DNA from: a virus
Virus record (IMG/VR): IMGVR_UViG_3300028045_000001
Coordinates: 175,961-239,960 of that record
Strand: one strand, 5' to 3'
Length of the DNA stretch: 64,000 nt
Shown here: one piece after another, positions 27,399 through 37,900 of the stretch
Layout of the letters: every line of letters starts with the position of its first letter
How positions within the stretch are numbered: the first letter of the stretch is position 1
Position numbers and translations under genes: made by a program
Notes under the pieces: model-generated
Seen by the model: the letters and a program-made list of their open reading frames with translations, nothing else
Database searches by the model: none
What the model was told of the DNA's origin: nothing

Positions 27399-30300
27399 AT
27401 GTTAAAATACCCCCAATTTTATAGAAAATATGGCGTTTATAATTCGTCTGGATTTAAAACAATAATTACTCATAGAGAGGGACAACTAACAGAACTCCCA
27501 ATGGATTCAAGGCTACATATATTTGATAGTGTCTATAACTATACTAAAAACTATACTGTGGCGTTTGATATGAATCAGCCTTACTTCGGGAAGAAGAAGT
27601 TTGGAGTCTACAACATCCATAACACTTCGGCTGGGATCATTCCAAAAGATACTAAGCTTCAGTTCCCAACAAAAGATTTAAAACTTAAAACATTGGAGTT
27701 TGCAAACACTAATAAATCGAGATTCATTACTATCCCGGATGATCGTAAAATAGATAGCACTATGCCTATGAATTTAGTGGTTATTAATTACAACGCTTTA
27801 TCTAGAGTTAGGTTGATGGGTAAATTTATAGAGCAGAGACTTGTTGAACTGTTTTTAACAGAAGCAGTGAACCGAATAAATAAGTACAATGGGAACCATT
27901 TCGTATATGTCCCACTCGATACTATGACTTTTGTGCAGCAAGATTTTACAAGAACATATAAGGCATTTGTACCAGTCAGTTTTAAGTATACAACTAACGT
28001 ACAGTATATTCTAACGGTGCATATATTGAACTTGCTTAACATAGATTCGATTAATGGTACACTAAGTAAGTTACCTCCACACAAATATGACAGCGTTACA
28101 TTCATATTTAATGTTGGAGACAAATACGTGTATTACAATCTTGGAGAGATCTTTAAACTAAATGAAAAGAATAAAGCTTTCTTGCAGATTCAACGTCAAT
28201 TTAATGACTTAAGCGTGGCAGGAAGACCTACTGCGACAAAAGATCTAACCGCCATAGACCCAGAAAAAAATATAGATGCTCGTAGTTGCGATGTCCTGGT
28301 TGATGCGTTATCAGATTCTAAAACTGAAGTAACTCCAACCATTATAGATAGTGTTGCTGAAGTTGATCTCGCTGGGGAAATAGCTATCGAGCGGAGTAAG
28401 GAGCGCCTAACTACCAAACAATATGCGAAATTGAAAAAAATTTCAGTTAAGTATAAGGACGTTGTTTTAGAAAAGGGGTCCGGGGAAACCCTAGAGGCAA
28501 TATTAAATACTCCTATAGAACAAACCAATACCCTCGACATAGCGAACTTGGATTATTTAAAAGATGTCGTTCCAGACCAATCTATGTTGAGTACTTCGAT
28601 ACTGACTTCAAGAATACAGTATATGCAAAAGGCCTTTAAAAAAGATCTTGCCGGGACACTAACTGATTTTTCTAAGAATGGTTTGTTTCTAGTTGGGATT
28701 GAAAAGAATGAGGCACGTACAGAACTATCCAGAATAGATCATTATTCTGTGACATATGTTAACGAGAGGCAAGAGCAAACGACTATAAAATTTCATCTCC
28801 CTCATGTTGACAAAGATGGCGATATACTGGTCAACGGGATTAAGATGCGCTTGCGTTATCAAAATATAACAAAGCCTATATGTAAAATATCCAAGGACAC
28901 TGTTTCTTTATCATCAAACAATAACAAGGCTTTAGTGCAAAGACACCGGACAAAGGCCACGACATTCAATGAACACTTATTGAAGCATATCGTTAAACGG
29001 GGCGAAGATAAGATAAATCTTATATACGGGGTAGTTGCACCTATAGGTGACGTTCGGGCAAAGTTGCCGTATGAGTATACTTCACTTTCAGAAAAAATTA
29101 CTCAGATGCAAATTAAAGATCCGAAAATGGGGTCTGCTGAAATCGAGTTTAATTTTGAGTATACCGACCGGCTTCATGGGCTAACTGACAAAACTTCTAA
29201 GTTTGTAGAAAAGTTCGAGGAAGACAACAATACGGTGTATCTGGGTGGAAACACCACTACCCTATTTTTTATTGAGATCCAAGGGAAACTTTCTATCATA
29301 GACGTAAAAACCCTGGCAGTAATTCCAAACTCCCCAGATACATTACTGGACTACATATATGGCGTAGTAGGGCCACCATCAAAGCCACTTGCCAATTGGG
29401 TTGACTTGAGAATCCTCAGTAAAGATTTCCCAATGATTTTTATACTTGGATATAGATTTGGATTATCAAAGATATTGAAGTATCTAAATATAGATTACGC
29501 AGAATTCCCAAAAGGAGTCCGAGTTGTTGCCAAAGATCGATCCGACGTCATAATTGCTTTCCAGGATAAGTCCATAGTATTTAAACGATCGCCGTTAGCT
29601 AAATCGCTATTTTCTAATGGACTGAGATGGATGGATCTAAGGAAGTATTATTTTGAGGACATGGATGATCCACAAAAATATATCAATATATTACTTGATA
29701 AAAAAATTGGACCGCATTATTTGAGGGGCATCAGCAATTTCTTTGAAATGTTCTTAGACTACAAAACAAAAGAGGTTCTTTCGCAGATGGGAGAGCCAAC
29801 CAACATGTTAGACTTACTTGTAAGGGCTACCACTATGTTGGTCGATCAACAACACTTACCTCCAGCCAGTGTTGAGAATTTTAGAACGAGAACATACGAG
29901 AAATTCATCGATGTAATATATAACGAAATGAGTAGAGCACTTGGGCAACAAAAATATGCTGGACATCTAAGTAAGGAGAAGTTCACTATAAATCCCAATG
30001 CTGTATTTAATTCGGTTATGTCGGACACCCTCATGGATAATGTCTCAACGATAAATCCGATACATCAGGTTAAGATGGATTCTGCTTTCTCATACACTGG
30101 GATAGGCGGCAGGGATCAACAGTCGTTTGTTCACAGGGACAGACAATTTCCAGAGGACGGCGTGGGCGTTATATCTGAAGCAACTGTCGATAGTGGTAGG
30201 GTTGCCCTTAATTCCTGCTTCAGTCAAAATCCCAGTATAACTAATAACAATGGAATAATTAAACCAGTTGATTTAGATGAAGTTGAACCTGGACAGATGT

Positions 30301-31496
30301 TATCGGTCACTGGATTACTTATGCCTGGGGTTACATCTGATGATGGGAAGCGTGCCAACTTTGTTAATGGCCAATTTAGTCAATTTGTAGCAACTGAAGA
30401 TAGTGACATCTGTAAAGTTCGAACTGGGTATGATAAAGTAATTGCATCCCTATCGCGATATCCATTCGCAGTAGTAGCGAAGCAACCTGGAGTTGTGGTG
30501 GATGTTAATGAAAAACTTAAGATGTTTAAGATACAATACAAAGATGGGACAGTACGGTCTTATGAGTATGGAGCTATACCGACCATGGTTACTGGCGTAA
30601 GTGTAACTCAAAACATAGACTGTATAGTTAAAAAGGGCCAGAAGTTCCAGCGAGGTGACACACTATGTTACAATAGAGATTATTTTAAATTAACCTCGGA
30701 TGGCATACCGACATTTAAAATGGGCGTCCTTATGAATATCGCATTTATTGAGAACGACAATACCATAGAGGATAGTTCGGGGGTATCTAAAAGAGCCGCA
30801 AGTAGGATGGGGTATGAGCCGGTGCACAGAAGATCTATATCTATACATAAAGATTCTATTGTGTTTGATATAGTGAAACTTGGACAAGCAGTATTGAACA
30901 CTCATAACCTTCTAATATTTGACGATGGCGATATACCACAAATGTTCTTAAAAAATGAGTATATTGACGAGATATCAGAGCTAAATAGATCTACACCAAA
31001 ATGTAAATTCTCTGGAAAGATTCTGAGAATAAATGTTGTTTACAATTGTGAGCTATCTGATATGTCGGAGTCTCTAAGAGCAGTCGTCAAAGAAATCACT
31101 AGGCCTCAAAACTCCAAAGCTAACTTTTCTAATGACCCCGACGAAGGATTCGTTAAATCAAAGCCACTTATCGGAGAAAATAAATTAGGAAAGGTTACAG
31201 TGGACGAGGACAGTGTAGTGTTTGATTTCTACATCCAGGAAAAAGATAGCCTAGATGCTGGAGATAAAATATTCATAGCGTCCTCTTTAAAATCCGTTAT
31301 ATCTGAGATATTTGAGGAGCCCATAATAGCATCTGATCTAAAGGACGTTGACACTGGCAAACCACTCGAGATAGATTGTTTATTCTCTCAGACCAGTGTG
31401 TCGAATAGAATAGTGACATCACCTATGATACTTGGACTGGGAACACGATGGTGCGATGCCTTAGAAAAAAAACTATTGGACATATGGGAAGCTTGA
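27399..31496 (+). CDS. Phage RNA polymerase beta-like large subunit (probable virion RNAP)
   Basis: 1365 residues, GAGAGG before ATG 27399. The last 400 residues follow bacterial beta. MLSVTGLLMPGVTSDDGKRA then NFVNGQFSQFVATED match the SxxxxLIPFxxHDDxNRALMGSNMQRQ region (about 965-1000). VRTGYDKVI (about 1007) matches the TGxE segment. A degenerate IEDSSGVSKRA (about 1122) stands for FEDAIxxS. GDKIFIASSLKSVIS (about 1285-1300) stands for GDKxxxRHGNKGVIS, keeping the lysine. It therefore spans both beta halves, unlike the C-terminal beta chain at 2-1645, and is much more diverged. Next to tail genes, it probably belongs to the virion-packaged polymerase, like phiKZ gp178; that assignment is inference. 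Confidence 0.82.
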   Translation: MLKYPQFYRKYGVYNSSGFKTIITHREGQLTELPMDSRLHIFDSVYNYTKNYTVAFDMNQPYFGKKKFGVYNIHNTSAGIIPKDTKLQFPTKDLKLKTLEFANTNKSRFITIPDDRKIDSTMPMNLVVINYNALSRVRLMGKFIEQRLVELFLTEAVNRINKYNGNHFVYVPLDTMTFVQQDFTRTYKAFVPVSFKYTTNVQYILTVHILNLLNIDSINGTLSKLPPHKYDSVTFIFNVGDKYVYYNLGEIFKLNEKNKAFLQIQRQFNDLSVAGRPTATKDLTAIDPEKNIDARSCDVLVDALSDSKTEVTPTIIDSVAEVDLAGEIAIERSKERLTTKQYAKLKKISVKYKDVVLEKGSGETLEAILNTPIEQTNTLDIANLDYLKDVVPDQSMLSTSILTSRIQYMQKAFKKDLAGTLTDFSKNGLFLVGIEKNEARTELSRIDHYSVTYVNERQEQTTIKFHLPHVDKDGDILVNGIKMRLRYQNITKPICKISKDTVSLSSNNNKALVQRHRTKATTFNEHLLKHIVKRGEDKINLIYGVVAPIGDVRAKLPYEYTSLSEKITQMQIKDPKMGSAEIEFNFEYTDRLHGLTDKTSKFVEKFEEDNNTVYLGGNTTTLFFIEIQGKLSIIDVKTLAVIPNSPDTLLDYIYGVVGPPSKPLANWVDLRILSKDFPMIFILGYRFGLSKILKYLNIDYAEFPKGVRVVAKDRSDVIIAFQDKSIVFKRSPLAKSLFSNGLRWMDLRKYYFEDMDDPQKYINILLDKKIGPHYLRGISNFFEMFLDYKTKEVLSQMGEPTNMLDLLVRATTMLVDQQHLPPASVENFRTRTYEKFIDVIYNEMSRALGQQKYAGHLSKEKFTINPNAVFNSVMSDTLMDNVSTINPIHQVKMDSAFSYTGIGGRDQQSFVHRDRQFPEDGVGVISEATVDSGRVALNSCFSQNPSITNNNGIIKPVDLDEVEPGQMLSVTGLLMPGVTSDDGKRANFVNGQFSQFVATEDSDICKVRTGYDKVIASLSRYPFAVVAKQPGVVVDVNEKLKMFKIQYKDGTVRSYEYGAIPTMVTGVSVTQNIDCIVKKGQKFQRGDTLCYNRDYFKLTSDGIPTFKMGVLMNIAFIENDNTIEDSSGVSKRAASRMGYEPVHRRSISIHKDSIVFDIVKLGQAVLNTHNLLIFDDGDIPQMFLKNEYIDEISELNRSTPKCKFSGKILRINVVYNCELSDMSESLRAVVKEITRPQNSKANFSNDPDEGFVKSKPLIGENKLGKVTVDEDSVVFDFYIQEKDSLDAGDKIFIASSLKSVISEIFEEPIIASDLKDVDTGKPLEIDCLFSQTSVSNRIVTSPMILGLGTRWCDALEKKLLDIWEA

Positions 31497-31581
31497 TAAC
31501 TTATTTTTATGTACAGTTGTTATGTTATAACCTATTTCATTTGGAACACCAATAACTTTATTATTAAGTATGGAGGAAAAC

Positions 31582-32055
31582 ATGATTAATTTACTTAGGA
31601 CTTTTGGTATGAAAATACTTAGTTTCCTTGTTGGACTAAGTCTCACAGATGTTATCAATTTCGCTGAGGGAGCATCTAAGGGCATCGGCGCTATAGAGGC
31701 ACTCAAGGCCTCATACAGAGTCATACGTATTGCACTGGGGGATAGGGAATACGAGCAAATACTTACGGAGCTTTACAATATAGACTCTACCGTAGATGAG
31801 CTCAAGGTATCCCATCCAGGCATTGAAACACTTGTCATGCATATTGTCGATGAATTGAACGATTATTTTCATTTGCCGGAAAACATTGAGAAGGATAAGA
31901 ACGATGGCATTGTCAACGTAAGTACATTAAAGACCATCGATAAATTTATAACCAAACATGGCGTCAAGGATCTCCCAGTAGATGCGCTTGGCAAAAAAGC
32001 ACTTAAGTATATATCAGAGACAATAGTGCAGGATAGATTGGCTGTCCCAGAATAG
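31582..32055 (+). CDS. Hypothetical protein, 157 residues
   Basis: I start it at ATG 31582 because GGAGG lies 6 nt upstream; ATG 31570 would place that site inside the gene. The N-terminal 20 residues are hydrophobic with one Lys (about KILSFLVGLSL) and could be a weak membrane anchor. The rest is helical. It lies between the beta-like polymerase gene and the adhesin array, with a hairpin after it. No family recognised. Confidence 0.55.
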   Translation: MINLLRTFGMKILSFLVGLSLTDVINFAEGASKGIGAIEALKASYRVIRIALGDREYEQILTELYNIDSTVDELKVSHPGIETLVMHIVDELNDYFHLPENIEKDKNDGIVNVSTLKTIDKFITKHGVKDLPVDALGKKALKYISETIVQDRLAVPE

Positions 32056-32081
32056 TACCATGTTGAATTTTATAACACTGC

Positions 32082-32118
32082 TACCTTGGCCTTGCCTACT
32101 ATAGGCAAGGCCAAGGTA
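32082..32118 (+). terminator. 17-bp inverted repeat before the adhesin array
   Basis: Perfect 17-bp stem, 3-nt loop, no T-tract. About 50 nt later comes an AT-rich stretch (AATTATATAAAC near 32165) that may be the promoter for 32248. Confidence 0.55.
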
Positions 32119-32247
32119 ACTAATGAGTTTATCTATCCCATGTGCAATTAAATACATACATTGTAATTATATAAACTGAACTGTATATATTTAAAGATCG
32201 AATATTAATATAAATTTTATAATTTTAATACATAGGGGAATGTTGCC

Positions 32248-33075
32248 ATGAGTCCTAATTTACCAATAAATGATTATACTATCGCCCAACAACAAGCATT
32301 GGTTAAAGTCAATGCAAAGACACAACTGGCCAATGGTAGCAATAGGACGTTGACTGAGATAAAGTCTGAAGTATTGGATACTAAGACTACATTAGAAAGC
32401 AAGGTCAATGGAATGTCCCCAAGACTCGACAATGTGAATGTAGCCATCCCTAATAAAGTGATCGAATTTGGTGCCCTTATAGCGGAAGAAGAAACATTAT
32501 ACCAGAGCATCTCCCAAGTTGCTACTACAAAATTCACAATGACACTTGACGGCAGTGTTGAAAAATTTTATCCTGTATGGTTTAAGTTTAATTCCGAAAC
32601 CATTAATTTTTTGGAGATATATAGGAATAAGAATCTAAACAGTGAGTTATTTGTTTTAGATAAAACTATACCAAGTGGGTACATATACATTGAAGGATGC
32701 GGGTACGACCCACTTACAGAATTACCCGGTAGACTAACCGTACGGTCATTCAATGAAATCGGAAATAAATGCATGAGTCTACCTAGTCCTAATCTGTATA
32801 GCAGTAGAGAAATTAATTCTGAAAAGGGGTACTACACAGTTGGGATCTCTGGAATTTATCTGCGTGGAGGATTAACCTATAATTTCCGATGTAACGATCT
32901 TGATGTTATACACAATATTGAAACCATATTTAACGATGGAACCAAAGACGCTTACACCATAACTGGCGTGGATGGAGAAGAGTACTATGCAGAAGCTACT
33001 ACAGTCGAAGACTGTGATAAAATAGATTGGGATGCGTCAATAAGCCCATTGTACGGAACCCAACAACAACCATAA
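32248..33075 (+). CDS. Adhesin-array protein 1 (FYP/YLRGG module)
   Basis: 275 residues, start ATG 32248 with AGGGGAATG upstream. The first 95 residues are helical, likely a trimerising coiled coil. The shared module then runs from FTMTLDGSVEKFYPVWFKF (FYPV at 107-110) to a GIYLRGG motif near 205, ending with a strand and a short acidic tail. The whole protein is N-terminal stalk plus module and has no further domain. With its nine neighbours it is probably a tail-fibre or receptor-binding unit; this rests on copy number, modular layout and phage context. Confidence 0.65.
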   Translation: MSPNLPINDYTIAQQQALVKVNAKTQLANGSNRTLTEIKSEVLDTKTTLESKVNGMSPRLDNVNVAIPNKVIEFGALIAEEETLYQSISQVATTKFTMTLDGSVEKFYPVWFKFNSETINFLEIYRNKNLNSELFVLDKTIPSGYIYIEGCGYDPLTELPGRLTVRSFNEIGNKCMSLPSPNLYSSREINSEKGYYTVGISGIYLRGGLTYNFRCNDLDVIHNIETIFNDGTKDAYTITGVDGEEYYAEATTVEDCDKIDWDASISPLYGTQQQP

Positions 33076-33185
33076 AGCATTTGACTGTTCAACCGGAACT
33101 GATAGTGTGGATTGTAGAAACCTTCTACCGACAATCTGGTGCCATGCTTCGGTATCAAACGCATAAAGATTAAGGGATATTGATT

Positions 33186-34964
33186 ATGAGTGCAAATTTA
33201 TTAACGAGTGAATATATTCGAGCTCAACGAACCAACATAGCTACCGTTGAAGACAAAATACCAAGTGCTGATAAAACTAGGACCGATATATCGGAACGCC
33301 TTGTTGAAGATGCGACTTATGCCACAGAAAAAAATATATTGTTAAATAGTAGAGACGCTAAAAGTACGGAGTTAGAGAACCACAGTAATGATAATAACGA
33401 ACTCCTGACTGAGGCAACTACGACGATAAATTCTAATGATGCGATAGTTAAATATAACTATAAGAATGAAATAGAGTTTGTTGTGAACGGAGAAATAAAT
33501 AAATTCTATCCAGTCTGGTTTCTTACTGGAACAGTAGGGCCGGCACCATCTCAAATATATGGAAGTATTTACATAGACGTTATCCGAACATCTGATATGG
33601 ATAGGCTATTGTTTGCCAATGACCCATCAAAGACTCCGACCGTTTATATGCACATCGATGCTGACAGCACAGATAGATGTAAGAATGTACCAACTGATTT
33701 TAAAGTTAGAAACTACTCTCCTAAACATGTAGAGTGTATCGCTATACCGAATAAAAAGTTATATTGTTCAAAGACACGATTTCCTTGGTTGCCCAAATAC
33801 CAACATCCGGTGTTATCTGGATTCTATGTTAGGGGCGGTATTAAATTTAAAATTTTTACCGATAGTGAGCAAGTTTCTAATGCACTCATAGCCAGAATGG
33901 AGTTACCGGCACTGGATGAGTACAACATTCAATCTTCTGGAGAGGATGACTACTATTGTAGAACTATAAAGGAAGAACACATTACACACATCCCATGGGG
34001 CATATCTGCATATAACTACCCTACGGAATATGCTCCGTTGGTTGGGGATACAGGATTATTGGTTGGTGGCACCTCCGCAGGCGATATTATAACCAGAAAT
34101 GAAATAGGCTATATATCAACTAAAGCCGCTACAATTGGTGCAGGTAACTTAAGTTTCCATATGGTACAACCGGAATGTGCCTCGAACGGTGGGAATGATA
34201 TCTGTGTTACAACTGGGGATGACGACGATAGTCTTGGGAACAGTCACGATGCGCAGTCTATTGTATCGACGGGATCCGACACACTTACGACTGCTGCGAT
34301 GTCTAAAGGCGTTAGTCTCAGTAAAGGAACATCCAACAATGTAAGTGATGTAGCTGTATTTACTGGAGGAGTAGGGTCGGGTGTACCCCTAACTGATATA
34401 CGGAGGGTTGCAGTACCGACTGTGGCCGAACATGCAGTTGTCGGTAATTTATTGGGAGCCGTAGTTGGCCATGTGTGTGATTCTAATGGGACACTTGATC
34501 AGGCAGTAGTAGTTGGGGGACATGAACTCGATGGAACACAATCCTCGATAGTGCAACAGTTCATTATTTCAACTGGATCGAACTCTGCGAAGACAGCTGA
34601 CCTGACAACGTATACCAAGTATGGAGAGTCCACCTCAATTGGTAATAGCGTAGGCGACCAAATTACAATTGCTGGTGGAAAAGATATGGAAAATGGGGAT
34701 GTTGTTATCCCACACATATACAGTTCTGTTGTGTCAACAGGAGCGGATGTAAATACGACGAGTGACCTTTCTATAGCTACGGCTACAACTGGAGGTACCT
34801 CAAATGGCACAGGTGATATTGGAACTATATATGGAGTTGGAGGAGATGGCGGGGTTATGTCAGACGAGTTACAGCAACTTGTTGTCTCTACCGGAACCTA
34901 TAGTTCGCAAACTAACAACGTTGCGACTGCTTCCATTTTAAATGGCGCTGCATCTAATGCATAG
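33186..34964 (+). CDS. Adhesin-array protein 2 (FYP/YLRGG module plus kelch-like repeats)
   Basis: 592 residues from ATG 33186 (GGGAT upstream; TTG 33180 is also in frame). A helical stalk of about 95 residues is followed by the module (KFYPVWF about 107; FYVRGG about 214). From about 285 to the end come repeats of about 50-60 residues built as (I/V)STG...L...(T)SNG...GD...GG. They resemble the kelch-like GDL...SNGTRGxFGGG repeats of other phage tail proteins and probably form a beta-propeller. The propeller end may contact the receptor. Confidence 0.65.
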   Translation: MSANLLTSEYIRAQRTNIATVEDKIPSADKTRTDISERLVEDATYATEKNILLNSRDAKSTELENHSNDNNELLTEATTTINSNDAIVKYNYKNEIEFVVNGEINKFYPVWFLTGTVGPAPSQIYGSIYIDVIRTSDMDRLLFANDPSKTPTVYMHIDADSTDRCKNVPTDFKVRNYSPKHVECIAIPNKKLYCSKTRFPWLPKYQHPVLSGFYVRGGIKFKIFTDSEQVSNALIARMELPALDEYNIQSSGEDDYYCRTIKEEHITHIPWGISAYNYPTEYAPLVGDTGLLVGGTSAGDIITRNEIGYISTKAATIGAGNLSFHMVQPECASNGGNDICVTTGDDDDSLGNSHDAQSIVSTGSDTLTTAAMSKGVSLSKGTSNNVSDVAVFTGGVGSGVPLTDIRRVAVPTVAEHAVVGNLLGAVVGHVCDSNGTLDQAVVVGGHELDGTQSSIVQQFIISTGSNSAKTADLTTYTKYGESTSIGNSVGDQITIAGGKDMENGDVVIPHIYSSVVSTGADVNTTSDLSIATATTGGTSNGTGDIGTIYGVGGDGGVMSDELQQLVVSTGTYSSQTNNVATASILNGAASNA

Positions 34965-34978
34965 GGAGATATTTTGTA

Positions 34979-37900
34979 ATGAGTGATAAAAAAATAATAA
35001 TCGGGGATAAAACTATATCCGACATATCAGATGACATTTCAATATCCAACAGCGATAGTACCATATTGGCATCTGGCAAAGCGTATGATTCTGTTTATAA
35101 AGAATTGACCAGTATTATCCAAGGTACGAAACAAGGCCAAATAACTGCACTTAATCAGAGACTAATAGAAGCACTCGATGCATTACAAGAAATAATCGAT
35201 GAGAATAATGATAGTTTATTTGATATCCAAGATGACGATCTGTCTGCATTGAGAACTGTTCTTGAAAGAGGAAACCTGATACGAGCAGATATTGTGAATA
35301 GTGGCATACAATATGAACTCACTGAAACCGGACATGACGTCAATGAATACGCCATAGACTGCTTAGAGCAATTTGTAGCGGGTTTAATTACAGACACCGG
35401 ACACTCTGCCATAGTAACCGTCGGCGGTGATGCTACTAAATTTTACCCCATTGTTTGGCCATTTCCAACTGGTTATGTTGGCACTGTTCGGATTGAGCGA
35501 GATAACACTCTGCCAACTGGTCACTCCGACCTAAGTATGTCGTTGTTCTTTAAGTGTTATGGATTTGGTTCGGGTGTAGATGTGAATGAATCACATGAGT
35601 TCAGAATAACTGACTTTACTGAGGCGAATGGAATATCCCTTAGGCTCGCAAGTCAGGATGTGTTCAATACTCCAAGCGGACTAGATCCAGTGAAACATGG
35701 CACTTACTCCTGCCCTATTGGAAACTGTGTGTTTTTAAGAGGGAATACGCAATACAAAATAACATGCAGCGATGTAGCTATACTGGCAGCTATCCAAGTT
35801 TCAGCCGATAACGTCGTGTCGAATTCCTTGCATGAAATAAACGGATACACTTACAATGTATCATGCATAGATGAGTCTATTATAACTAATATAATTAGTG
35901 ACGAGCGATTAAAATGGCTATTCCGTCAGCAGCATGTTATTAATACTAATAAGGTCAATGCTGTAACAGGTATGAATGTCCCAGTCGACTCAACTACTGG
36001 GAATTATTCAATAACATGGGGTACAACGAGTACTGCGGACGCAGAGTATGTTCTCGAACAAGCAACAGATTCTAATTTTTCAGATACTGTCGAATTGTAC
36101 AGTGGCCCGAATAGACAATTGGAGTTCATCGACCATGGTCCAGGGATTTTCTACTATAGAGTTAAAGCTATCAAATCTGGCTTAGCTGGAAGTGATTGGG
36201 TAGTTGGATCCGACACATGCTCTGTTGTTAAGTATCTATCTCGACCAACGGGCCTCACTGTTCCTGAGATGAGTACAAACGATGGCGAATTCACTGCGAA
36301 TTGGGCAGGCACATTACCAGTTAATGCAGAATACGTTCTTGAGTATGCCTTACAACACCAGTACTTGGATGCAGTTTCGATATACCAAGGGACAGATACA
36401 AGTAAACAATTTGTACATCTGGAACTTCCCCAAGATAGGTATTATTTTAGAGTTAAGATTATTAAAGAGAACTATACGGATAGTAGTTACTTCGGCGGAA
36501 CTACATGCTTAGTCATTATAGTTGCACATGCACCAGATTCAGTTAGCGTACCAGATGAAAATGAGTCTGGTTCTTTTACTACCACTTGGGCTCCAACAAC
36601 AACGGCGGATGGTAGCTATATACTTGAACGAGCTACTGAATCCGACTTCAGTGATGCGACTCAGTTCCCAATTACTACGAACCAGTATGACAATATCGAC
36701 CTACTAACGGATACGTATTATTTTCGTGTAAAGACGGTATGTGTTGGCATGACGGATAGTGATTGGGTGGAATCAATTCCATGTGTTGTTACAAGAACCA
36801 TTGTCAAGCCCTCAGAGTTCATCGTGCCGTCCGATAATTCGACTGGGGATTTCATGGTACGTTGGACCCGCTCACCTGAAAGCGACGTTACCTATATTGT
36901 TCAGTATTCAAATGATTCTGACTTCGGGGATGATGCTATAGTTGAAATACAGACTACTGGCACTACCCATAGCTACACCGACATATACCCAGATGTGCTA
37001 TATTTTAGAATAAAGGCTATTAAGGATAACATGTACGATAGCCCATGGGAAGGTGGATCTACCAGTATAACTGTAACAAGAACAGTAGAGACTCCAATGG
37101 ATATCGTTGTTCCATCAGACAACAGTGATGGGACTTACACTATCAGTTGGACTGCTACAGAGACGCCTGAGGTCATGTATACACTTGAAGAGTTTACAGA
37201 CAGTGACTCTCCTGATAGCACTGTTACAAGAAGCATCGATTGCACTGACGCGTTCTTTACCTTTTTGGAACAAGTTCCCGGAACATACTACTACAGAGTA
37301 CGTGCCAGTAAAGAACCAGATTGGTATCATAGTGACTGGGGAACAGGGGAAACTGGATGTGAGGTCGAACGAACTGTAGAGCTTCCGTCATTAACAGTCC
37401 CACCAAACGACCATGATGGGGATGGTGTATTTAATATAGTTATAGGTCCATCTGAAACTGCAGGTGCGTCATATGTAATTGAAGTCACTGCAACTGATGG
37501 CTTCTCTGATGAAATCAATGTAGCAGCCGGCTCCTCGCTGACTATTGCAATGTTGGATTTGGATCCAGACATTTATTCTTTTAAAATCATGGCTACGAAA
37601 CCGGAATGGGAGAATAGTGATTGGGTAGATGGTAGTGATCCATGCGACGTTCGAAGAATTATAGAGCCTCCAACAAATTTTATTGTTACTGATTCTAATC
37701 TTACTGGGGATCTTACCGTAGCTTGGACAGCTTCTCCAGAAGAAGATGTCGCATATGTTCTTCAGCGTGCCACAGATGATTTATTCCCAACAGAATCTAC
37801 ACTTGAAGTGCAAGTAACAGGTACTTCATATAGTTACACAGATGTCCAACCAGGAGAACATTATTTTAGGGTCAAGGCCACCAAGTCTGAATGGAGGGAT

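Noticed and set aside
31570-31581. Upstream start of the 157-residue protein
   Set aside because: ATG 31570 includes the GGAGG that fits ATG 31582 as a ribosome site.
33085-33160. Hairpin between adhesin proteins 1 and 2
   Set aside because: Only short interrupted complementarity (GATTGT with ACAATC) is present, much weaker than the other intergenic repeats.
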